Notes under the pieces: model-generated | Database searches by the model: none | Told to the model about the DNA's origin: nothing | Seen by the model: only the letters and a program-made list of their open reading frames with translations | Shown: one piece after another, positions 57,777 through 64,000 of the stretch | How positions within the stretch are numbered: position 1 is the first letter of the stretch | How the letters are laid out: each line of letters begins with the position of its first letter | Translations under genes and position numbers: made by a program | DNA from: Curtobacterium sp. ISL-83 | GTDB lineage: Bacteria; Actinomycetota; Actinomycetes; Actinomycetales; Microbacteriaceae | Direction: 5' to 3' | Assembly (NCBI RefSeq): GCF_018613895.1 | Contig: NZ_JAGGPH010000002.1 | Location: forward strand, 62,001 to 126,000 | Length of the DNA: 64,000 nt

Positions 57777-58595
57777 ATGGACATCGCGACCATCGTCGGG
57801 ATCCTGCTCGCCTTCGGCGCCCTGTTCGGCATGGTGCAGATGGAGCACGTCGAGCTCAGCGGACTCTTCATCCCCGCGCCGATGCTCCTGGTCTTCGGCG
57901 CCACCATCGGCTGCGGCATCGCGAGCACCACCCTCAAGGACGCCATCGCGGCGTTCAAGTCCGTCCCGCGGGCGTTCACCGGCAAGGTCACGCCCCCGCA
58001 GGCCGTGATCGACGACGTCGTGGGCCTCGCCGAGACGGCACGCGGCAGCGGCCTGCTGGCGCTCGAGCAGGAGGCCGACAAGCACGACGACCCGTTCATG
58101 AAGAAGGCGCTGCAGAACATCGCCGACGGCACCGACGGCGACGAGCTCCGGATCCTGCTCGAGGACGAGATCGAGTCGAACGCCGCCCCGGCACGGAGCG
58201 CGAGCGCGTTCTTCATGGCCCTCGGTGGCTTCGCGCCGACCGTCGGCATCATCGGCACGGTCGTCTCGCTCACCCACGTGCTGGCGAACCTCGGCAAGCC
58301 GGCCGAACTCGGTCCGCTCATCGCGAGCGCGTTCGTGGCGACGCTGTGGGGCCTGCTGACCGCGAACTTCCTGTGGCTGCCGATCGGCGGCAAGCTCCGG
58401 AAGCTCGCGCAGCTCGAGTCGGACCGGCAGACGCTCCTCATGGAGGGCCTCCTGGCCGTGCAGGCGGGCAGCCAGCCCCGGTTGCTCGGTGAGCGCCTGA
58501 CCGCGATGGTGCCACCGGCGTCCCGCGGCGACCTCGGCAAGGGCAAGAAGGCGAAGTCCGGCGCGGGTTCCGACGACCAGCGGCTGGCGGCCTGA
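57777..58595 (+). CDS. motA: Flagellar motor stator protein MotA
   Basis: A 272-residue stator subunit with four predicted helices (about 3-20, 30-48, 147-167 and 179-199). The central cytoplasmic loop with charged residues (FMKKALQNIADGTDGDELRILLEDEIESNA) faces the rotor. The conserved proline is in GGFAPTVGIIGTVVSL. Together with MotB it forms the proton channel that powers rotation. The stop is three bases before the motB start. Confidence 0.93.
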   Translation: MDIATIVGILLAFGALFGMVQMEHVELSGLFIPAPMLLVFGATIGCGIASTTLKDAIAAFKSVPRAFTGKVTPPQAVIDDVVGLAETARGSGLLALEQEADKHDDPFMKKALQNIADGTDGDELRILLEDEIESNAAPARSASAFFMALGGFAPTVGIIGTVVSLTHVLANLGKPAELGPLIASAFVATLWGLLTANFLWLPIGGKLRKLAQLESDRQTLLMEGLLAVQAGSQPRLLGERLTAMVPPASRGDLGKGKKAKSGAGSDDQRLAA

Positions 58596-58597
58596 CG

Positions 58598-59566
58598 ATG
58601 AGCGCGAACCCCCGCGGACACGGCCGCGGTCGTGGCGGCCGGAAGAAGGGCGGGCACGACGACGTCGAGCACCCCGACGAGCGCTGGATGGCCTCGTACA
58701 TGGACATGGTGACCGTCCTGATGTGCATGTTCCTCGTGCTCTTCGCGATGTCGACCGTCGACCAGCAGAAGTACATCCAGCTCAAGACCTCGCTCGCCAC
58801 GGGCTTCGGCGAGGTCAAGTCGCAGAAGATCGACACCGCCTCCGGCACCGTCGTCACGAAGGACCAGGTGAAGAACGGGTCCGGGTACTCCACCGACAAG
58901 TCGCAGGCGGACCACTCGAGCGCCTCGAGCGGCCAGGCCGGCAGCAACGCCGAAGTCGCCGGGTCGACCACCGCGAGCGTCGACCCGACCAGCACCGTGG
59001 TGCCGGCTGCGGTCACGAAGGCCGACCTCGCGGCGGCGAAGCGCGAGCTCGACGACCTGCAGGCGATCGAGGCCGCCATCAAGGGCAACCTCGCACGCTC
59101 GGGGCAGAGCGCGAACGTGCAGTTCCGCGTCGACGCCCGCGGCCTGACCGTCCGGCTGGTCGGCAGCGAGACGTACTTCACCACGAACAGCGCCGACTTG
59201 TCCGACCAGGCGAAGCGGATCATGGACGCGATCGCGCCGGTGCTGAAGTCGAGCGCGCACGACGTCAGCATCGAGGGGCACGCGGACCAGCGGAACTCCA
59301 CCGCCCCGTACGCCACCAACTGGGAACTCAGCGCGGCCCGGGCGACCGGCGTCCTCCGGGACCTGGTCGAGCGCGGCGGGATGCCGGCGGCGCACGTGCA
59401 GAGCGTCGGGTTCGGGTCCAGTCGACCGCTGTCGAAAGGTGGCACGGACGCGGACCTCACCCTGAACCGCCGCGTCGACATCGTCGTGCTGTCGAACCAG
59501 AGCCAGGACGTCAGCGCCCTCATGCCGGCGCTCGCGAAGGCGCAGGACGGAGCGCACCAGGGCTAG
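58598..59566 (+). CDS. motB: Flagellar motor stator protein MotB
   Basis: A 322-residue protein. A basic Gly/Arg/Lys-rich N-terminus is followed by the plug/TM segment RWMASYMDMVTVLMCMFLVLFAMS, which contains the channel Asp. After a Ser/Gly/Thr-rich linker and a coiled region, residues about 175-305 form an OmpA/MotB peptidoglycan-binding domain (GHADQRNSTAPYATNWELSAARATGVLRDL, SVGFGSSRPLSKG). It anchors the stator to the wall. About 75 bp separate it from fliM, and no fliL gene is there. Confidence 0.93.
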   Translation: MSANPRGHGRGRGGRKKGGHDDVEHPDERWMASYMDMVTVLMCMFLVLFAMSTVDQQKYIQLKTSLATGFGEVKSQKIDTASGTVVTKDQVKNGSGYSTDKSQADHSSASSGQAGSNAEVAGSTTASVDPTSTVVPAAVTKADLAAAKRELDDLQAIEAAIKGNLARSGQSANVQFRVDARGLTVRLVGSETYFTTNSADLSDQAKRIMDAIAPVLKSSAHDVSIEGHADQRNSTAPYATNWELSAARATGVLRDLVERGGMPAAHVQSVGFGSSRPLSKGGTDADLTLNRRVDIVVLSNQSQDVSALMPALAKAQDGAHQG

Positions 59567-59640
59567 CCGCACCACCACCACCGCCCCACTACGGGGCACA
59601 GCACTGACGGGGAGCACGCAGGGGACCGATAGACGCCTCC

Positions 59641-60519
59641 GTGACCGAGACCCTGCCCGCGCCCGAGGTGTACGACTTCGCGCGTCCGTCGACGCTCGCC
59701 CGCGAGCACGCACGGGTCCTCGAGCTCGCCTTCGAGACGTTCGCCCGCCAGTGGGGGACCCAGCTCACCGCGAAGGTCCGCACGGTCAGCCAGGTCACGT
59801 GCGAGCAGGTGCAGCTGCGCACCTACGACGAGTACGCGGCGTCGCTCCCGGCCCTGACGGCGATGATGCTGCTGCCGATCGCGGGCGTCGGCGCGAAGGG
59901 CGTCATCCAGGTGCCGCTCACCGCCGCCCTGACGTGGGTGTCCCATGCACTCGGCGCGTCGAAGCCGCTGCCAGCACCGGAACGCACCTTCACGCCCATC
60001 GAGCAGGCCCTCGTCCGCAAGATCGTCGAGGACGCCCTCGACGACCTGCGCTACTCGTTCGGCGGCCTGCTGGCGCACGACGTCGTCGCGGGTGCCTTCC
60101 AGTTCAACTCGCAGTTCGCGCAGGCCGCCCAGAAGGGCGACCTGATGATCGTCGCCTCGTTCGACATCCGCGTCGGCGACCGCGTCTCGCCCGCCACCCT
60201 CGCGCTGCCCGCGGACGCGATCCTGCCGCAGCTCGGCGAGGTCGCCGCGCACGTCTCCCCGGCTGACGCCCGCGTCCTGCTCGACGCGCAGCTCGCGAAC
60301 GTCCCCGTCGGCGTCAGCCTGCGCTTCGCGCCAGCCGCGGTGCTGCCGTCGCAGGTGCTCCGCCTGGCCGTCGGCGACCTGCTGCCCCTGCCGCACCCCC
60401 AACACCGTCCCCTCACCATCGCGGTCGACGGCGAACCCGTCGGCTCAGCGGCCGTCGGCACGAACGGTTCCCGTCTCGCCGGCATCGTCGTCACCACCAC
60501 CTCGGAGCAGATCGCATGA
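59641..60519 (+). CDS. fliM: Flagellar motor switch protein FliM
   Basis: A 292-residue protein from GTG 59641. FARPSTLAREHARVLELAFETFARQW is the start of the FliM core, and FTPIEQALVRKIVEDALDDL is characteristic. The C-terminal domain resembles FliN/SpoA (LRLAVGDLLPLPHPQHRPLTIAVDGEP). The N-terminal CheY-binding motif of enterobacterial FliM is very short here. The stop overlaps the fliN start (ATGA). Confidence 0.92.
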   Translation: MTETLPAPEVYDFARPSTLAREHARVLELAFETFARQWGTQLTAKVRTVSQVTCEQVQLRTYDEYAASLPALTAMMLLPIAGVGAKGVIQVPLTAALTWVSHALGASKPLPAPERTFTPIEQALVRKIVEDALDDLRYSFGGLLAHDVVAGAFQFNSQFAQAAQKGDLMIVASFDIRVGDRVSPATLALPADAILPQLGEVAAHVSPADARVLLDAQLANVPVGVSLRFAPAAVLPSQVLRLAVGDLLPLPHPQHRPLTIAVDGEPVGSAAVGTNGSRLAGIVVTTTSEQIA

Positions 60520-61229
60520 CCGCCACGACCACCCTCCACACCGCCGCGGCCGACGCCCTCGTCGCGCAGCTCCCGACGGCGGCACCGCTGGCAGCCGCGG
60601 CCCAGCCGGGAGGCGCGGCACCGGCCGTGCTCCAGGCTGCGGCCGACGCCGTGGTCGCCTCGTTCGTCGGCGGCCTGTCGGCCGACCTGGCGCTCGTCCT
60701 GACCGACCTCGACGCCGTCGCGGCTGCCGGCGGGACCGACCACGGGATCCTCGCGGTGACCGACGTCCTCCGTCCGTCACTCGAGGCCGCCGCCGCCCTG
60801 CTCGGGATCGGGGTGCTCGGCGACGCCCGACGGGAGTCCGCCACCTCGCTCTTCGCCGACCCGGACACCGTGGTCTTCGAGCTCACCGCAGCGGGGGTGC
60901 CCGCCGGCTGGTTCGGCATCCGGGTCCGCGAGAACGGCACCGTCTCGGCACCGACGGTCGCACCGGCCGTCAGCCTGCCGACCGGGAACCTCGGGCGGAT
61001 CAACAACGTCGAGATGACGCTCACGGTCGAGATCGGCCGCACCCGGATGTCCGTCCGCGACGTCCTCGGCATGGAACCGGGCGCCGTCGTCGAACTCGAC
61101 CGCAGTGCCGGCGCCCCGGCCGACGTCCTGCTCAACGGGCGCCTCATCGCGCACGGCGAGGTCGTCGTGGTCGACCAGGACTACGCGGTCCGGATCACCA
61201 AGATCCTCGACGTCGCCGAGACGGTCTGA
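60516..61229 (+). CDS. fliN: Flagellar motor switch protein FliN, long form
   Basis: A 237-residue protein, longer than the roughly 80-140 residues of classical FliN. The C-terminal 80 residues are the SpoA/FliN domain (INNVEMTLTVEIGRTRMSVRDVLGMEPGAVVELDRSAG, VLLNGRLIAHGEVVVVDQDYAVRI). The first 140 residues are an Ala-rich, FliY/CheC-like region without the obvious phosphatase motif D-x3-E-x2-N. ATG 60516 overlaps the fliM stop. It is part of the C-ring and probably takes part in switch or export control. Confidence 0.9.
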   Translation: MTATTTLHTAAADALVAQLPTAAPLAAAAQPGGAAPAVLQAAADAVVASFVGGLSADLALVLTDLDAVAAAGGTDHGILAVTDVLRPSLEAAAALLGIGVLGDARRESATSLFADPDTVVFELTAAGVPAGWFGIRVRENGTVSAPTVAPAVSLPTGNLGRINNVEMTLTVEIGRTRMSVRDVLGMEPGAVVELDRSAGAPADVLLNGRLIAHGEVVVVDQDYAVRITKILDVAETV

Positions 61230-61236
61230 GCCCCGG

Positions 61237-61836
61237 GTGGACACGCTCGCCATCACCCTCCGCGTCGCGCTCTCGCTCGGCGTCGTGCTCGCCCTCATGT
61301 GGGTGCTGCACCGCCGGGTCTCGAAGGGGTCCTTCGGGACGAAGTCCGCGACCAAGGGCCGTCGCGCCGCGTCGGTCGAGGTCGTCGGTCGTCGTGGGCT
61401 CGGCGGCAAGGCGAGCGTCGTCGTCGTGGACGTCGAGGGGGAGCGGCTCGTGCTCGGGGTCTCCGAGCACGGCGTCACCCTGCTGACCAGCGGGCAGGCG
61501 CCCGCACCCGAGCTCACCATCGTGACCGGTCCGGTCCAGCTGCCGGTGCGGGCCGTCCCGTCGGCCGACGCGTTCCGTCAGGAACTCGCGCGGCAGGACC
61601 AGGGCGAGCCGCGCCTCCCCGCCGCCGTCACCCGCCCGACGCGCGCCGACGCGACCCCGCTCACCACCGGGGCGACCGACGTCCCGGCGATGGCTGAACC
61701 GCTGCCGATGCGTCCGCGCAACCGCCGGGCGCACCGCACCGCGGTCCCCACCGCCCAGCAGCTGCAGGGGTCGATCCTGTCCGCCGAGACCTGGCGGCAG
61801 GCCGCCGCGGCGCTCCGGAACCGGCGCGCCGGGTGA
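61237..61836 (+). CDS. fliO: Flagellar biosynthesis protein FliO
   Basis: A 199-residue protein with one N-terminal membrane helix (VDTLAITLRVALSLGVVLALMWVL), a short cytoplasmic FliO core (VEVVGRRGLGGKASVVVVDVEGERLVLGVSEHGVTLL), and a poorly conserved basic tail. GTG 61237 is the likely start. The stop overlaps fliP. FliO stabilises FliP during export-gate assembly. Confidence 0.88.
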   Translation: MDTLAITLRVALSLGVVLALMWVLHRRVSKGSFGTKSATKGRRAASVEVVGRRGLGGKASVVVVDVEGERLVLGVSEHGVTLLTSGQAPAPELTIVTGPVQLPVRAVPSADAFRQELARQDQGEPRLPAAVTRPTRADATPLTTGATDVPAMAEPLPMRPRNRRAHRTAVPTAQQLQGSILSAETWRQAAAALRNRRAG

Positions 61837-62681
61837 CCGCCGCGAACGCGCACCGCGTCGTCGTCTCGGGCCGGATCATCGCCCTCGTGGTCCTCGGCCT
61901 GGCGATGCTCGCCGGGTTCCTCCTGCTGACCGCCACCGGCGCGCACGCCGCCGGCGTCGTCCCGCCGACCACCCCGACCGCACCCGCCACCCCCGTCGCA
62001 CCGTCGACCGGCGGCTTCAGCGTCAACGTGAACGGACCCGACGGCACGCCGTCGTCCGCCGTGGTCACGCTCATCGGCATCACGCTACTGAGCGTCGCCC
62101 CCGCGCTCATCCTGATGATGACGTCGTTCACGAAGATCTTCGTGGTCCTGGCGATGACCCGGAACGCGCTCGCGCTGCAGTCGATCCCGCCGAACCAGGT
62201 GCTCGCGGGCCTCGCACTGTTCCTGTCGCTGTTCGTGATGGCACCCGTCATCGGGCACATCAACAACGACGCGCTGCAGCCCTACATGGCCGGGCACATC
62301 GACTTCGCGCGGGCCGTCGAGGTCGGGACGAAGCCGCTCCGGACCTTCATGCTGCACCAGACGCGGCAGGAGGACGTGGCGCTCATCACCCGCGCCGCCG
62401 GCCAGGCGAACCCGAAGACGATGGCCGACGTCCCGATGACGACCGTGATCCCGGCGTTCATCATCTCGGAGCTGCGGAGCGCCTTCATCATCGGCTTCGT
62501 CATCTTCATCCCGTTCCTCGTCATCGACCTGGTCGTCTCCGCGGCCCTGATGTCGATGGGCATGATGATGCTCCCGCCGGTGATGATCTCGCTGCCGTTC
62601 AAGATCCTGCTGTTCGTGCTCGTCGACGGATGGGGCCTGATCATCAAGAGCCTCATCGAGAGTTACCAGGTGACCCACTGA
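61833..62681 (+). CDS. fliP: Flagellar export gate protein FliP
   Basis: A 282-residue membrane protein. GTG 61833 overlaps the fliO stop (GTGA). A cleavable-type N-terminal helix (residues about 10-33) is followed by the FliP core: PALILMMTSFTKIFVVLAMTRNALALQSIPPNQVLAGLALFLS, then VIPAFIISELRSAFIIGFVIFIPFLVIDLVVS and GMMMLPPVMISLPFKI. These are the most conserved FliP blocks. The stop overlaps fliQ by one base. Confidence 0.95.
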   Translation: MTAANAHRVVVSGRIIALVVLGLAMLAGFLLLTATGAHAAGVVPPTTPTAPATPVAPSTGGFSVNVNGPDGTPSSAVVTLIGITLLSVAPALILMMTSFTKIFVVLAMTRNALALQSIPPNQVLAGLALFLSLFVMAPVIGHINNDALQPYMAGHIDFARAVEVGTKPLRTFMLHQTRQEDVALITRAAGQANPKTMADVPMTTVIPAFIISELRSAFIIGFVIFIPFLVIDLVVSAALMSMGMMMLPPVMISLPFKILLFVLVDGWGLIIKSLIESYQVTH

Positions 62682-62956
62682 TGGACCAGCAAGCCGTCAT
62701 CGACCTCACCCTGCAGGCGCTCCTCGTCTCGGCGAAGCTCGCCGCGCCCGTCCTCGTGACCTCGCTCGTCGTGGGTTTCGCGATCTCGTTGTTCCAGTCG
62801 GTCACGCAGATCCAGGAGGTCACCCTCTCGTTCGTCCCGAAGGCCGTCGCCGTCGCCATCGCGCTGATCGTCTGCGGCAACTGGATGATCTCCGAGATGG
62901 TGGCCTTCACGCACACCGCGTTCGACATGATCCCGAAGCTCCTCGGGGCCGCCTGA
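62681..62956 (+). CDS. fliQ: Flagellar export gate protein FliQ
   Basis: A 91-residue protein with two membrane helices. TLQALLVSAKLAAPVLVTSLVVGFAISLFQSVTQIQEVTLSFVPK is the FliQ signature. It overlaps both neighbours by one base (TGATG), which shows tight translational coupling within the gate operon. Confidence 0.95.
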   Translation: MDQQAVIDLTLQALLVSAKLAAPVLVTSLVVGFAISLFQSVTQIQEVTLSFVPKAVAVAIALIVCGNWMISEMVAFTHTAFDMIPKLLGAA

Positions 62957-63714
62957 TGGACCTCGTGATCAACTTCGACCGGCTCGAGGCGACGATGCTC
63001 GCCGGCGTCCGGATGGTGGCGTTCTTCGTCATCGCGCCGCCGTTCTCGTACCGTGCGTTCCCGGCGTCGGTGAAGGTCATCCTCGGGCTGGGGCTCGCGA
63101 TCGGGGTCGCACCGCGCGTCGCCGCCGGGTACCACTCGCTCGACACGGGCGCGATCGTGGTCGCCCTCGTCACACAGCTCGTCGTCGGGCTCTCGCTCGG
63201 GTTCCTCGTGTACTTGGTCTTCTCGGCCGTGCAGTCCGCCGGTGCGCTCGTCGACCTGTTCGGCGGCTTCACGCTCGCGCAGGCGTTCGACCCGCAGTCG
63301 ATGGTCAACGGCGCACAGTTCACGCGGTTGTTCCAGATGGCGTCCCTGGCGCTGTTGTTCGCCTCCGGCGGGTACCAGCTCATCGTCGGTGGCCTGGTCC
63401 GCTCCTTCGACGCGGTCCCGCTGACCGGCACGTTCGAGGTGAGCGGGCTCGCGCAGCTGCTCGTCAACGGGCTGACCCAGATGTTCCTCGCCACGCTGCA
63501 GATCGCCGGCCCACTCGTCGTCGTGCTGTTCCTGGCGGACGTCGGACTCGGCCTCCTCACCCGGGTCGCGCCCGCGCTGAACGCGTTCCAGATGGGCTTC
63601 CCGATCAAGATCGGGCTCACCGTCCTGTTCGCCGGTGCGCTCTTCATGGCGCTGCCCTCGGTCGTGTCGTCGCTGACCGGCGATGCCGTCCAGGCGATCA
63701 CGGGCAGGGGGTGA
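62956..63714 (+). CDS. fliR: Flagellar export gate protein FliR
   Basis: A 252-residue polytopic protein: about six hydrophobic segments, with FliR landmarks at RMVAFFVIAPPFSYRAFPASVKVILGLGLAI, the VYLVFSAVQSAGALVDLFGGFTLAQAFDPQS loop and QMGFPIKIGLTVLFAGALF near the C-terminus. ATG 62956 overlaps the fliQ stop. It completes the P-Q-R gate. Confidence 0.94.
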   Translation: MDLVINFDRLEATMLAGVRMVAFFVIAPPFSYRAFPASVKVILGLGLAIGVAPRVAAGYHSLDTGAIVVALVTQLVVGLSLGFLVYLVFSAVQSAGALVDLFGGFTLAQAFDPQSMVNGAQFTRLFQMASLALLFASGGYQLIVGGLVRSFDAVPLTGTFEVSGLAQLLVNGLTQMFLATLQIAGPLVVVLFLADVGLGLLTRVAPALNAFQMGFPIKIGLTVLFAGALFMALPSVVSSLTGDAVQAITGRG

Positions 63715-63718
63715 CGAC

Positions 63719-64000
63719 GTGTCGGACAGTGGAGAACGTTCCGAGCAGGCCACCCAGAAGCGCATGCAGGAGGTGCACCGGAAGGGGCAGCTCGGCAAGT
63801 CGCAGGACCTCGGCGCCTGGGTCGGCATCGGCGCGGCGGCGCTCATGATCCCCGCGACGGTCGCGAACGCCGCGGCCGCCGGCACCTCGCAGCTCGCCGC
63901 GGTGCAGTCCGTCATCGCCGACCCGACCATCGGCACGATGAACCGGCTGTTCGGCGAGGCGGTGGGATCGATCGGCGGGACGATCGGACCGATGCTCGGG
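63719..64000 (+). CDS. flhB: Flagellar export protein FlhB, N-terminal part (cut by the window end)
   Basis: The first 94 codons from GTG 63719, four bases after the fliR stop. ERSEQATQKRMQEVHRKGQLGKSQDLGAWVGIGAAALMIP corresponds to the FlhB start (charged KTEQATPKR and RKGQ-x-xKS-x-DL blocks followed by the first helix). The autocleavage domain with NPTH would lie beyond the window. FlhB controls substrate switching in export. Confidence 0.93.
   Translation, partial: MSDSGERSEQATQKRMQEVHRKGQLGKSQDLGAWVGIGAAALMIPATVANAAAAGTSQLAAVQSVIADPTIGTMNRLFGEAVGSIGGTIGPMLG

Overview
The window is a high-GC stretch of chromosome without rRNA, tRNA, IS elements or prophage. The gene content points to an actinobacterium of the family Microbacteriaceae, and a motile Curtobacterium-like organism is my best guess. 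The evidence is GTG/ATG starts, GTGA and TGATG gene overlaps, a GTP-dependent PEP carboxykinase, LytR-CpsA-Psr type wall enzymes and a flagellar export operon. The genus is inferred from gene style only.

Layout. Positions 1-13.6 kb carry housekeeping and accessory genes: a PEBP-like protein, a cardiolipin synthase with a small membrane partner, an esterase, a tandem pair of AraC-type sensor proteins (the second without a full DNA-binding domain), a glyoxalase-fold protein, another AraC regulator, and pckG. A RamB-type regulator diverges from pckG across a perfect 16-bp palindrome. A PAP2 phosphatase follows. At 13.8-16.1 kb a hexapeptide acyltransferase converges on a retron-type reverse transcriptase. 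The 5' part of the RT locus holds a perfect 15-nt inverted repeat enclosing several hairpins, which is the arrangement expected of a retron msr-msd RNA. From 16.1 to 20.4 kb there is an amidase/permease pair, a proline-iminopeptidase-like hydrolase and a divergent FadR-type regulator. From 21.0 to 27.1 kb lie two divergent, paralogous CDP-glycerol-transferase-like wall polymer genes and a membrane glycosyltransferase.

Positions 27.1-38.6 kb form an assimilatory nitrate/nitrite cluster. nirB, cobA and hemD (siroheme supply) are on the minus strand. A NirD-CbiX fusion, a NarK-type transporter, the nitrate reductase catalytic subunit and its flavoprotein partner are on the plus strand. All appear to be driven from one divergent control region with a GlnR-like box. 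Positions 38.6-45.1 kb hold a Na+/H+ antiporter, a HTH-MurA fusion, an XRE regulator and two dehydrogenases.

Positions 45.1-55.1 kb are an accessory-looking stretch of small membrane and hypothetical proteins, a lipoprotein, an N-terminally shortened LCP protein, a DUF1871-like protein, a P-loop kinase and a SUKH-like protein, with several gaps of 300-500 bp. At 55.2-56.7 kb is a secreted GH16 hydrolase, followed by a frameshifted LysE pseudogene. The window ends inside a flagellar operon: flbD-motA-motB-fliM-fliN-fliO-fliP-fliQ-fliR-flhB (partial). It is densely packed with overlapping stop/start codons and has no fliL between motB and fliM.

The strongest lead for an undescribed system is the RT locus at 14.5-16.1 kb.
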